This document shows positions 1 to 7,566 of a stretch of 37,470 nucleotides of DNA, piece by piece. The DNA is from Thermoflexia bacterium. GTDB lineage: Bacteria; Chloroflexota; Anaerolineae; B4-G1. The stretch covers positions 1 to 37,470 of the forward strand of contig DUEK01000021.1 of NCBI GenBank assembly GCA_011192155.1. Direction: 5' to 3'. The position numbers and the translations under genes were made by a program. Below the pieces are notes generated by a model, which saw only the letters and a list, made by a program, of their open reading frames with translations, ran no database searches and had not been told where the DNA came from. Positions within the stretch are counted from its first letter, which is position 1, and the number at the start of each line of letters is the position of its first letter.

Positions 1-20
1 AAAAATGTTATGCGAATCTC

Positions 21-86
21 ACCACAGAGACACTGAGAACACAGAGTTTACTTGGTTTTTCTCTGTGCCCTCTGTGGCTCTGTGGT
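21..86. repeat. Dispersed palindromic repeat, copy 1 (ACCACAGAG ends)
   Basis: The element is bounded by ACCACAGAG at 21-29 and its inverse CTCTGTGGT at 78-86. A second copy in the opposite orientation lies at 37366-37440, and a diverged relative lies at about 24388-24490. It is not coding. The rest of the gap (87-248) shows only a weak inverted pair (CGCCAGC at 180-186, GCTGGCG at 216-222) and a 7-bp hairpin (234-253) that overlaps the stop codon of the prepilin peptidase gene and may help end that transcript. Confidence 0.75.
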
Positions 87-248
87 TTCTCTAGTTCTTG
101 AGCACATAATTCGAGACTATGTCGCAAATTGTAGACATTTGGTACCTCAAAGGGGTCTCCGCCTTCGCCTCGCAAATCCCGCCAGCGCATTGTGAAATGT
201 CCTTTGCCAATCACTGCTGGCGCGGCTCAAGTTGATAGCCACGTTCGG

Positions 249-998
249 CTATCTATACAGAAACCAGTCGGCGATGGGGTAGCCCCATAAAAGAGTCGCG
301 ATAGCGCCGGCGACGAGGAACGGCCCGTAGGGGATATGATCGTGCAGGGTGCGCACGCGGGTGACGATCAGGAGCAGGCTGATGGCCGCCCCTATAAGGA
401 TGGTCAGCACCAGCGCCTCGACGATCAGGGGGAATCCGACGATCAGCCCGATAAAAGCCGCCAGAGTGACGTCTCCGCCGCCCAGCGCCCCGCTGCCAAA
501 GACGGCGTTACCCACCAGCGCAGCGCCGAGGAAAAAGAGTAACCCGATCACCCCACCTGCCAGTGCGCTCTGCCAAACCATTCCCGGCGTGAAGAAACTG
601 GCGACGGCGGCGAAAAGTATCGCCGGAAACATCAGCACATTGAGAATCAACCGTCGCTCAATATCGGTGATGAGGACGATGGCAAAGATGGCGCTGTATA
701 CGAGGTACAGAGCCAGTTTGACGGAGGGGCCGAACGTTATCCAAAGATAGCCATAAGCCACCGCCAACCCGATCTCGGCCAGAGGATGGCGCAGGCTGAT
801 GCGGGCATTGCAAGAAGGACATTGAGCGCGCCCCACCAGGTAAGCGGGCAGAGAAAGCCATTGCTGACAGGGACGGTTTTGCCCGCAGTGAGGGCAGTGC
901 GGTCTGGTGAGGGCCCGCCGGGCGGGGAGGTCTGAACCAAGTTGATTGACCAGCCCGCCGACGAGCAGGCCCAGAAGCGCGAATAGGACAACGGTCAT
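249..998 (-). CDS. Prepilin peptidase (type IV leader peptidase, A24 family)
   Basis: This is an integral membrane aspartic protease of 249 residues that would cleave, and possibly N-methylate, type IV prepilin-like leader peptides at the cytoplasmic membrane. Two CxxC pairs (C35/C38 and C60/C63) form the N-terminal zinc-binding insert seen in bifunctional PilD-like enzymes. The two catalytic aspartates are visible as D112 in TDIERR and D176 in GGGDV. Several hydrophobic segments follow. It is the last gene of the M42 operon, 42 bp after the upstream gene, with AAGG before the ATG. No pilin or pilus assembly gene lies in the window, so its substrates are elsewhere. Length is normal for the family. 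Confidence 0.93.
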   Translation of the reverse strand: MTVVLFALLGLLVGGLVNQLGSDLPARRALTRPHCPHCGQNRPCQQWLSLPAYLVGRAQCPSCNARISLRHPLAEIGLAVAYGYLWITFGPSVKLALYLVYSAIFAIVLITDIERRLILNVLMFPAILFAAVASFFTPGMVWQSALAGGVIGLLFFLGAALVGNAVFGSGALGGGDVTLAAFIGLIVGFPLIVEALVLTILIGAAISLLLIVTRVRTLHDHIPYGPFLVAGAIATLLWGYPIADWFLYR

Positions 999-1040
999 TT
1001 ACCTTCATCCATTCGAGGTGCGACGGAGGTGCGACGCACC

Positions 1041-2024
1041 TTACGCTGCTTGTAATACCTCCAGCAATAATTGCACGCTGTTTTCCACGTCTTGCTCATC
1101 CACCATCTCCGAAGGGGTATGGACGTAGCGGCAGGGGACGGAGAGGCAACCCGACGGCACGCCTGCGCGCACCAACTGCATCGCCGCCGCGTCGGTCGTG
1201 CCTCTCTCCAACACCTCTAACTGGTAGGGGATTTCGGCCTTCTTCGCCTGTTGTATCATCAAGTCCCTCACCGCCGGGTGGGCGATCATCCCCGCATCCT
1301 TGATCTTGATCGCCGGGCCTTTGCCCAACTCCACCGCCATTGGGCGAGCCTCCGGCGTGTCGCCGGTGGTGGTCACGTCCACCGCGATGGCCATGTCGGG
1401 GTCTATGCCGTAGGTGACCGTATGCGCCCCGCGCATCCCGACCTCCTCCTGCACGGCGAACACAAAATGGACGTCGTGGTCCGTTTGCTCCAACCTACGC
1501 AACGTCTCAATCAACACCGCGCAGCCGATGCGGTCGTCCATCGCCTTGGAAATCAGCCGCGTTCCCTGCGTCTCAAAGGGCCGCACGAACACAGCCGGGT
1601 CGCCAACGCCGACGGGGCAATCGTCGCGGCTCGTGGCTCCTACGTCGAGGTACAGTTGCTCGAATTTGGGAACCTTGTTGGGGTCCTTACGCTTCCCCTC
1701 GATGCCGATGACGCCCACCGTCCCATCGGCAAAGGCCACCCGTCCGCCCACGTGGTTGAGCGTGTACACTCCGCCGATGCGCGTGAAGCGGGCAAAGCCC
1801 TTTTCGTCCACGTATGTCACCATCACGCCGATTTCGTCCATGTGAGCGTCCAGGAGGATGCGTTTGCCATCGCCGCACTGCTTGCGGGCGATCAGGCTTC
1901 CCAGCGGATCCACCCGAATCTCGTCGGCCAAAGGCTCAATCTCGGCGCGGATGACTTTTCGGATTGGCTCCTCTGCTCCAGAAGGGCCAAAGGCGCCCGT
2001 CAGCTTGCGAATCAGTTCTCTCAT
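1041..2024 (-). CDS. M42 family metallopeptidase, paralogue 1
   Basis: This is a cytosolic di-metal aminopeptidase of the M42 (TET / glutamyl aminopeptidase / 'cellulase M') family, 327 residues, expected to trim N-terminal residues from short peptides in a dodecameric shell. All metal and catalytic positions are visible: H61 and D63 in AHMDEIG, D163/D164 in AMDDR, the E193-E194 pair in VQEEVG, D216, and H302 in RYVH. The start ATG has GGGAG upstream. It is the third of three tandem M42 genes and lies 73 bp after paralogue 2; that gap contains a small hairpin. It differs enough from its neighbours to suggest different substrate preference or a distinct subunit role. Confidence 0.94.
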   Translation of the reverse strand: MRELIRKLTGAFGPSGAEEPIRKVIRAEIEPLADEIRVDPLGSLIARKQCGDGKRILLDAHMDEIGVMVTYVDEKGFARFTRIGGVYTLNHVGGRVAFADGTVGVIGIEGKRKDPNKVPKFEQLYLDVGATSRDDCPVGVGDPAVFVRPFETQGTRLISKAMDDRIGCAVLIETLRRLEQTDHDVHFVFAVQEEVGMRGAHTVTYGIDPDMAIAVDVTTTGDTPEARPMAVELGKGPAIKIKDAGMIAHPAVRDLMIQQAKKAEIPYQLEVLERGTTDAAAMQLVRAGVPSGCLSVPCRYVHTPSEMVDEQDVENSVQLLLEVLQAA

Positions 2025-2055
2025 CAGTATCTCCCTATTTCGTTTCTGTTGTAGG

Positions 2056-2072
2056 GCGGATTGGTAATCCGC
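2056..2072. other. Intercistronic hairpin between M42 paralogues
   Basis: A perfect 7-bp stem GCGGATT / AATCCGC with a GGT loop lies in the 73-bp gap between two M42 genes. There is no T-run, so mRNA processing or stabilisation fits better than termination. It may also be a piece of a dispersed palindrome. Confidence 0.5.
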
Positions 2073-2097
2073 TTGCTGGTAGGAATATCATTCCGGT

Positions 2098-3126
2098 TTA
2101 CAGCTTCAATGTACGCCGCGTGAGGCGCGAAAGAGATTCGCGCATCAGCCGCACCGTGTTATCAAAATCTTTCAGGCTCAAGAGCGCCGCCGGGCCGTGG
2201 ATGTAGCGGCAAGGCACGGCCACCGTTACAGCAGGCACGCCCTCGCGGGCCAGGTGGATGGCCCCCGCGTCGGTGCCGCCGATGCCCGGCTGCTTGAATT
2301 GGTACGGAATGTCCAACTCGTCGGCTGCGCCGGTGAGAAGCCGTACCAGCCTCCGGTCAGAGATAACGGAGCGATCCATCACCGTGATCGCCGGCCCCTG
2401 GCCCAGTTCTGTCGTGGGGCTGCCCTCTTTTTCCTTGGGCGTATCGTCGGCGATGGTGCCTTCCAGTGCAAAGGCGCAGTCTGGTTCGATGGCATAGGCC
2501 GCCACCTGCGCCCCGCGCAGTCCAACCTCCTCCTGGACGGTAAAAGCCGCGTGCAGGTCAAAGCGGAAACGCTCGCCGCGCAAAAGCTCCACCAACACCG
2601 CGCACCCGGCCCGGTCGTCGAACGCCTTGCCGCTGACGGTGGTTCCCAATTCGCGAAACTGTGTGGCAAAGGCGGCGTAAGTACCCAACGGGGCCAGTTT
2701 CTTGGCCTCGTCCTTACTCTTGGCGCCGATGTCCACAGCCAGACTCTCGATCTTGGATACTTTCTCACCCTCCCCTTCCTTGAGCAGGTGGATCGGTTTG
2801 ACGCCGACGACGCCGGGGATACGTCCGGGGCCAACGTGGAATAGAGCGCCGGGCAGCAGCCGGGGGTCAATACCGCCGACGGTTCTCGCTTGCAGGAATC
2901 CGTCTTTATCGTGATCCACGACCATCAGGCCGACCTCGTCCATGTGGGCGGCCAGCATCACGCGCAGCCGGTTGCGCCCCGTCCCGCGTTTGAAGGCCAG
3001 GAGGTTGCCCAGCGTGTCCACTTTGAACTCGTCCACGTGCTCCCGTATCGCCTCTAGCACGACGGCCCGCACGTCTCCCTCGTCCCCAGAAATGCCAATT
3101 GCGTTCGAAAGTTTTTCCAGTATCAT
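2098..3126 (-). CDS. M42 family metallopeptidase, paralogue 2
   Basis: This is the second tandem M42 aminopeptidase, 342 residues. Metal ligands and catalytic residues are H61 and D63 (AHMDEVG), D170/D171 (AFDDR), E199-E200 (VQEEVG) and H310 (RYIH). The position usually held by Asp after the catalytic pair is Glu here (E222 in ALEGT), a substitution known among M42 enzymes and probably compatible with metal binding. The ATG overlaps the stop codon of the upstream paralogue (ATGA, 3123-3126), so the two are translationally coupled. The gene is intact and would act in cytosolic peptide turnover. Whether the three paralogues form separate homododecamers or mixed particles cannot be told from sequence. 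Confidence 0.94.
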   Translation of the reverse strand: MILEKLSNAIGISGDEGDVRAVVLEAIREHVDEFKVDTLGNLLAFKRGTGRNRLRVMLAAHMDEVGLMVVDHDKDGFLQARTVGGIDPRLLPGALFHVGPGRIPGVVGVKPIHLLKEGEGEKVSKIESLAVDIGAKSKDEAKKLAPLGTYAAFATQFRELGTTVSGKAFDDRAGCAVLVELLRGERFRFDLHAAFTVQEEVGLRGAQVAAYAIEPDCAFALEGTIADDTPKEKEGSPTTELGQGPAITVMDRSVISDRRLVRLLTGAADELDIPYQFKQPGIGGTDAGAIHLAREGVPAVTVAVPCRYIHGPAALLSLKDFDNTVRLMRESLSRLTRRTLKL

Positions 3127-4202
3127 TGTTTGTCTACACCTTCAATCGTAGTATTCCAGGCCAGCTTTTCCAGGAAATTCTCCTCCAAACCGGCGACAAA
3201 CACCGCCAACAGCCGCCCGGTCCGCTCGACGTCCTTCACGTCCAACGTCTCCACTGGCTGGTGCATGTAGCGGATCGGGAGAGAGATGAGGGCCGTGGGT
3301 ACTCCGGCGCGGCTGATCTGAATGGCCCAGGCGTCGGTGCCGCTGTCCCCTGGGGTGGGTTCGATGTGGTACGGGATTTCGTGAGCCTCGGCGACTTTCT
3401 TCAAGCGTGCCACGAGACCCGGGGAAAAGTTCGGCCCAATCCCGATGGAAGGCCCCTCGCCCAAGGGAAAAACGCCCGCTTCCGAGACACCCGGTTGCTC
3501 AGCGAAACCCGCGTCCAGGGCCACGGCCAGATCCGGCGCGACGCCGTAGGCGGCAGTGGTGGCTCCCTTCAGCCCCGTCTCCTCCTGCACCGTCGCCACG
3601 GCAAAGACATCCCAGGCGTGCTGCATACGGGCGAGCTGCTCCAACGCGAGTGTAATGACGGCCACACAGGCCCGGTCGTCCATCGCCTTGCCCGCCACGC
3701 GGCGGTTCTTTAGCTCCGTCATCTCGCGCTGGATGCTGATCGTGTCGCCGACAGAGACCAGCCGCTCGACCTCCTCCGCTGGCAGCCCCACGTCCACAAA
3801 GAGTTTGGTCCAGGGAACGGTTTTTTTGCGCTCCTCCGCCGGCAGGACATGGGGCGGGCGGGCGGCCACGATGCCGGGCAGGTCGCGTTCCCCGTGGACG
3901 GTCACTTCGAGACCCAGTAGCACTCTCCGGTCTGTCCCGCCGACTCGTGTGATGCGTAGAAATCCCTTCTCAATGCCTGTCACCATCAGCCCGATTTCGT
4001 CCATGTGGGCCGCCAGCATCAATTTTGGACGCGGTTCGTCCCCTGAGCCGCGCTTGAGGGCGATCAGGCTGCCCAGCTTGCCCTCGCGCATCTCGTCCAC
4101 GAAAGGCTGCCAGGTCTGGCGCAAAAACTCGCGCGCCGGACCCTCAAAACCGGAAAGGCCGCTGGTCTCCGAAAGTTGTTTTAGCAAAGGAATAACTTCC
4201 AC
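3123..4202 (-). CDS. M42 family metallopeptidase, paralogue 3
   Basis: This is the first M42 gene of the tandem set in transcription order, 359 residues. Expected active-site residues are present: H66 and D68 (AHMDEIG), D175/D176 (AMDDR), E207-E208 (VQEETG), D230 and H314 (RYMH). The start is GTG at 4202 with AAGGAG about 8 bases upstream; no better ATG is available. The gene ends in an ATGA overlap with paralogue 2. It follows the Thr/Pro-rich membrane protein gene by 33 bp and was probably transcribed with it from the promoter at 4823-4851. Function is peptide or aminopeptide hydrolysis by family; specificity is unknown. Confidence 0.93.
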   Translation of the reverse strand: MEVIPLLKQLSETSGLSGFEGPAREFLRQTWQPFVDEMREGKLGSLIALKRGSGDEPRPKLMLAAHMDEIGLMVTGIEKGFLRITRVGGTDRRVLLGLEVTVHGERDLPGIVAARPPHVLPAEERKKTVPWTKLFVDVGLPAEEVERLVSVGDTISIQREMTELKNRRVAGKAMDDRACVAVITLALEQLARMQHAWDVFAVATVQEETGLKGATTAAYGVAPDLAVALDAGFAEQPGVSEAGVFPLGEGPSIGIGPNFSPGLVARLKKVAEAHEIPYHIEPTPGDSGTDAWAIQISRAGVPTALISLPIRYMHQPVETLDVKDVERTGRLLAVFVAGLEENFLEKLAWNTTIEGVDKQ

Positions 4203-4235
4203 GTGCTGCTCCTTAAATATGATTGTAGTGCGTCG

Positions 4236-4793
4236 TCATGGTGTTGCAGTGACAGTGACAATCGCCGTAGACGTAAGCGTAGGCGTATCGGTCAGCGGGA
4301 TAGGTGTATCAGTGGGCAGGGTGGGTGTATCGGTGGGCGGGATGGGTGTATTGGTAGGCGGCGGGGTGGGCGTGTTGGTGGGTGGAATTGGTGTGTCGGT
4401 GGGCGGTATGGGCGTGTCAGTCGCCGTCGCTGTTGGGAGAGGGGTGTCGGTCGGCGTCGCCGTTGGAGTGGGTGTATCAGTGGGCGTCGGCGTGAGCGTG
4501 GACGTTGCCGTAGGAGTGATAGTGGGCGTGGCGGTGAGCGTCGACCTGGGCGTGGCAGTGAGCGTGGGTGGGAACCACTGGGTAACGGTTGGAGGTAGCG
4601 TCTCTGTCGGTTCTGCGATTTCCGGGGTGAATGTGGCGGTTGGTGATTCGGTAGGTGTTGGAGTCAAAGTTGGCTCTCTGGCCTCTGGCTTCAACGCAAG
4701 CATGGAGACGCCAATGCAATAGCACGGCAGGGTTAAGAGAATAATACTGACCAGCACCCAATGAATGGGTCGCCACTCACTCGTATTGTGCAT
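4236..4793 (-). CDS. Membrane-anchored Thr/Pro-rich low-complexity protein
   Basis: The protein has 185 residues. About residues 10-35 form one hydrophobic segment (WVLVSIILLTLPCYCIGVSM), a signal anchor or uncleaved signal. The remaining 150 residues are almost entirely Thr, Pro, Ala, Ser and Asp in TPTPT, TDTP and IPPTDTP repeats, ending at ATP. This composition fits a rigid, possibly O-glycosylated extracytoplasmic stalk, with no globular domain attached. Start: ATG with GGAG about 8 bases upstream and a good promoter at 4823-4851. It is the first gene of the M42 operon. The DNA is a degenerate minisatellite (GT/GGC-rich on the plus strand) likely to vary in length between strains. No specific function is recognised. 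Confidence 0.72.
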   Translation of the reverse strand: MHNTSEWRPIHWVLVSIILLTLPCYCIGVSMLALKPEAREPTLTPTPTESPTATFTPEIAEPTETLPPTVTQWFPPTLTATPRSTLTATPTITPTATSTLTPTPTDTPTPTATPTDTPLPTATATDTPIPPTDTPIPPTNTPTPPPTNTPIPPTDTPTLPTDTPIPLTDTPTLTSTAIVTVTATP

Positions 4794-4822
4794 TGGGTAA
4801 CTCCGTTGACGCGGACTGCGCT

Positions 4823-4851
4823 ATGATAGCATCTTTGGTGTTGCTTGTCAA
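4823..4851 (-). promoter_or_regulatory. Sigma70-type promoter of the M42 operon
   Basis: On the minus strand, TTGACA (4846-4851) is followed by a 17-bp spacer and TATCAT (4823-4828). It starts transcription about 25 bases upstream of the Thr/Pro-rich protein gene. Its -35 box overlaps that of the divergent promoter almost completely. Confidence 0.7.
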
Positions 4852-4873
4852 TCGGCCCCTGTACGAGTACAAT
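4845..4873 (+). promoter_or_regulatory. Sigma70-type promoter giving a leaderless mRNA
   Basis: TTGTCA (4845-4850), a 17-bp spacer and TACAAT (4868-4873) lie immediately before the ATG at 4881. Initiation about 7 bases after the -10 box would fall on or next to the ATG, and no Shine-Dalgarno sequence is possible, so the mRNA is probably leaderless. Confidence 0.65.
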
Positions 4874-4880
4874 AGCGCCT

Positions 4881-6194
4881 ATGAGACCAAAGCCTGCGCC
4901 TCGCTTTCTCCTGGTTGTTATCATTGCCGTTTATGTCACGATTGGCACGCTCTATGCCAGTTTCACTCCCGCTTGGCAGGTTCCCGACGAGCCGGCCCAC
5001 TACAATTACGTCCGCGCGCTGGCCGAGGGTCGGGGGTTACCCGTTATCGAGCCTGGCGATTATGACCAGGCGTACTTGAGCCGTCTCACGACGGAGAAAT
5101 TCCCGCCGCAACTCTCCGTTGACGCGGTAGAGTACGAGGATCACCAGCCGCCGCTCTATTACGTGCTGGCAACCCCGGTCTACCTGCTCTTTGACGGCGC
5201 GCTGCTGCCGCTGCGGTTGCTTTCGGTGCTGTTTGGGGCCGCGCTGCTGACCGTCGCCTACGGAGCGGTGCGCGCTATCTTTCCAGCGCGGCCCGATCTG
5301 GCGCTAATGACGGGCGCCTTCATCGCCTTTATCCCCCAGCACGTGGCGATGACGGCCGGAGTAGAAAACGACGCACTGGCGGAGCTCGTGATGGGAACCG
5401 CACTGTGGGCGTTGGCGGCCTACGTCGGCGGGAAGCGCGAGCGCCCCTGGCCAATTGGACTGCTGTTGGCAGCGGCGCTGCTGACCAAGATGACGATCTA
5501 TGCCATCTTGGGAGTGGCCGTAATCGCGGTGATGATTCGCTGGCGGCAAGAGCGCCGGACGTGGCAGTGGGCGGTGGGGCAACTGGCCTGGATGTTCGTT
5601 CCGGCGCTACTCCTCTCTGCCCCCTGGTTCACCCGTAACGGCCTGGTCTACGGCTGGCCCGATCTGACGGGAGCGGCGCAGCACAACCAGGTCGTCGAAG
5701 GCCAAATGCGTTCGAGCGAGTACCTGGCGCTCCACGGCTGGGATGGATTATTGAGCCGCATGGCTCGCTGGACCTTTCAAAGTTTCTGGGGACAGTTCGG
5801 CTGGATGGGCGTCGTGCTCCCGACGCGCATCTACTGGGCTTTGGCATTGCTCTCCGCCGTTTTGCTCGCCGGCTTCTTGTGGTGGCTGTTTGATAAACAG
5901 CGCCCCAGATTGAACGAGCCTCAACGCGCCGCTTCGCTCTTGCTTCTTGCTTCCTGCCTCTTTATCCTTCTAGAATACCTGGGGTACAACCTGACTTTTC
6001 TCCAGCACCAGGGCCGCTATCTTTTCCCGGCCCTGATCCCTATCGGAGCGGCGGCTGCGCTGGGGCTGCGCAAGCTGGCGGACGTTCTGCCAAAGCAGGC
6101 GCGCCCCTGGACGCTGATTGCAATTTTCGCCGGGCTGGCGGCGTTTGACGTTTACTGTCTCTACAGGTTTATCATCCCGGCTCTGACGAGGTGA
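4881..6194 (+). CDS. Polytopic membrane protein, GT-C glycosyltransferase / DUF2142-like
   Basis: The protein has about 438 residues and around ten hydrophobic segments. The first extracytoplasmic loop holds PDEPAHYNY, an acidic motif typical of GT-C enzymes and DUF2142 proteins, which use lipid-linked sugars. Near the C-terminus HQGRYLFPALIP matches the GRYL-P signature of this superfamily. It probably transfers a sugar from a polyprenyl carrier to a cell-envelope acceptor; donor and acceptor are unknown. I chose ATG 4881 (MRPKPAPRF) rather than an upstream in-frame ATG at 4845, because the upstream start lies inside the promoter and 4881 sits just after the -10 box. It is followed after 3 bp by the thioesterase gene. 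Confidence 0.8.
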   Translation: MRPKPAPRFLLVVIIAVYVTIGTLYASFTPAWQVPDEPAHYNYVRALAEGRGLPVIEPGDYDQAYLSRLTTEKFPPQLSVDAVEYEDHQPPLYYVLATPVYLLFDGALLPLRLLSVLFGAALLTVAYGAVRAIFPARPDLALMTGAFIAFIPQHVAMTAGVENDALAELVMGTALWALAAYVGGKRERPWPIGLLLAAALLTKMTIYAILGVAVIAVMIRWRQERRTWQWAVGQLAWMFVPALLLSAPWFTRNGLVYGWPDLTGAAQHNQVVEGQMRSSEYLALHGWDGLLSRMARWTFQSFWGQFGWMGVVLPTRIYWALALLSAVLLAGFLWWLFDKQRPRLNEPQRAASLLLLASCLFILLEYLGYNLTFLQHQGRYLFPALIPIGAAAALGLRKLADVLPKQARPWTLIAIFAGLAAFDVYCLYRFIIPALTR

Positions 6195-6197
6195 CCG

Positions 6198-6584
6198 ATG
6201 AACAAACTTGCTCCCGGATTGATAGGTGAGAACGAAAAGATCGTGACCGTTGAGGACACCGCCGCCCACCTGGGCAGTGGGTTAGTACCCGTATTCGGCA
6301 CGCCCACACTGGTGGGACTGATGGAGGGCGCGGCGGTGCAATCCCTGGAAGGATGTCTCCCGCCGGGCCAGACCTCCGTGGGCGTGCACATTGACGTGCG
6401 CCACCTGGCCGCCACGCCGGTGGGGATGCGCGTCCGCGCCCGCGCCGAACTGGTGGAGGTAGAGGGCCGCCGCCTGGCGTTTCGCATCGAGGCGTGGGAC
6501 GAGGCAGAGCGGATCGGGGAAGCGAATCACGAGCGGTTCATCGTTGACGTGGAGCGGTTCGTCGCAAAGACCAAGTCTCAGTAG
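6198..6584 (+). CDS. Hot-dog thioesterase, fluoroacetyl-CoA thioesterase (FlK)-like
   Basis: This is a single hot-dog domain of 128 residues. The segment FGTPTLVGLMEGAA (33-46) carries the Thr and Glu expected at the FlK active site (T36 or T38, E43), and H69 in DVRHL fits the catalytic His. The strands RVRARAELVEVEGRRL and a closing FIVDVERF are typical of the family. It probably hydrolyses a small acyl-CoA; a specific fluoroacetyl role is not implied. SD GAGGTG precedes the ATG, 3 bp after the upstream gene. The last codons and TAG stop lie inside the terminal repeat of an inserted palindromic element (6577-6591), so the original C-terminus may have been altered. Confidence 0.85.
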   Translation: MNKLAPGLIGENEKIVTVEDTAAHLGSGLVPVFGTPTLVGLMEGAAVQSLEGCLPPGQTSVGVHIDVRHLAATPVGMRVRARAELVEVEGRRLAFRIEAWDEAERIGEANHERFIVDVERFVAKTKSQ

Positions 6585-6786
6585 ATCCAAATTTCAGACC
6601 TCGGAGGTCTCGGAAGGTGACATTGGCAGCAAAATTGCTTAGATTGCGCCCGTCGGGGAAAGAAACCAGGTTTTTCAGAAAAAACCTGGTTTCTCACTGA
6701 CTCAGACGGCGAATCTGCCCAAATTGGGTTCGGGAGAACAAAGTGGCAAGCTCCAAATCAAATTGTCCAGAGGTGCGGAAAATAGG
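6577..6786. repeat. Composite repeat, copy A (truncated module 1 plus module 2, reversed)
   Basis: The element begins with CTCAGTAGATCCAAA (6577-6591), the 15-bp terminal repeat of the 146-bp elements at 14495-14640 and 18835-18980. It is the reverse complement of only their right half, up to about 6653. It then joins directly to a reversed copy of the module found at 18981-19112, about 90% alike by eye. The module order differs from the 19-kb locus, so this is a rearranged copy. It fills the whole gap between two convergent genes. Confidence 0.8.
6661..6694. terminator. Symmetric hairpin, probable bidirectional terminator
   Basis: A perfect 15-bp stem, AGAAACCAGGTTTTT and its inverse, encloses the loop CAGA between the convergent thioesterase and PIG-L genes. 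The T-run lies within the stem rather than after it, so termination strength is uncertain. The same hairpin recurs at 19071-19104, and half of it at 18413-18426. Confidence 0.55.
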
Positions 6787-7566
6787 CTAAGAGCGAGTAG
6801 ACTTCCAGTACCACTCCGCCGGCCGGCCGCTGCCGGTGCGATTCGTAAACGCGCGCACCGCCGCCGCCATCTCGGCCGCGTCGGCCCAGAAAGAGCTGAT
6901 CTGCGAACGGTAGCAAGCGATAGCCGCGATCCTGGCCTCCAGCGCTTCCTCGGAGAGCGGGACCAACTCCTCCCGCCAGCCTTCTTCCTCCGGCGCGCTT
7001 TGCTGTTCAGCCGCGTAGGGAAAATCCTCGTAGCAAGTCAGCGCGCGCCCGGAGGCTGCCGCCGTCCGATGCACAATCTGATGATCCACGTGGTGGCCGG
7101 TTCCCAGCGGCGCATAGAGCGCGCCTCCGCGCAGCAGGGGCAGTGTCGCCAGCCGGGTTGCCAATTCCTCGATCAGCCTCCCCTCCGCCGGATGAATCTC
7201 CCCCCACAGCGATTCCCAATCGGGATAGAAAAAGCCATCGTCGGGCGACTGGCGGTAGATGCAGTCGGGATAGGCCCAATGAGCCAGGTCAGCTCCAAGC
7301 AGGGCCAACGCTGCCCGGTCTTCCTCGCGCCGCCCGGCGACTGCGTCGCCCGGATGCTCCCAACATGTGTGCAGCGCTTGGGCGAAAGGGGAAAGCGGCA
7401 CGCTGGGAGGAGGAGTTCCGGCAAAGACCGTCACCACCAAAACGCGCTCGTCAGCCCGCGCCTGCTGCCAGATGCGGCCCCCGCACGAGAGAACAGCGTC
7501 GTCCAGGTGGGGAGAGAGATAGATGTGGGGATATGGGTTCACGGTGGATTGGGTCAGTAGGGTCAC
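6787..7566 (-). CDS. PIG-L family deacetylase (LmbE-like)
   Basis: This is a zinc-dependent N-deacetylase of the PIG-L/LmbE family, about 259 residues, acting on N-acetylglucosamine-type or related small glycoconjugates. The metal and catalytic motif SPHLDD (18-23) corresponds to the family AHPDD, and HHVDHQIVH carries the later histidine ligand. I chose the GTG at 7566, which overlaps the fdhD stop codon as GTGA; a second GTG at 7542 is possible. The open frame runs further upstream only within fdhD. The stop codon abuts the repeat element at 6577-6786. It is third in the tkt-fdhD-PIG-L run. Substrate is not predictable; mycothiol or bacillithiol synthesis enzymes belong to the same family. 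Confidence 0.85.
   Translation of the reverse strand: MTLLTQSTVNPYPHIYLSPHLDDAVLSCGGRIWQQARADERVLVVTVFAGTPPPSVPLSPFAQALHTCWEHPGDAVAGRREEDRAALALLGADLAHWAYPDCIYRQSPDDGFFYPDWESLWGEIHPAEGRLIEELATRLATLPLLRGGALYAPLGTGHHVDHQIVHRTAAASGRALTCYEDFPYAAEQQSAPEEEGWREELVPLSEEALEARIAAIACYRSQISSFWADAAEMAAAVRAFTNRTGSGRPAEWYWKSTRS

Noticed and set aside
8-214. Minus-strand frame of 68 codons at the window start
   Set aside because: It lies across the ACCACAGAG repeat, without an SD and without a recognisable product.
4236-4690. Plus-strand Gly/Val/Ser-rich frame through the minisatellite
   Set aside because: It continues an antisense frame from the M42 gene with no start signals; the minus frame has promoter, SD and a membrane anchor.
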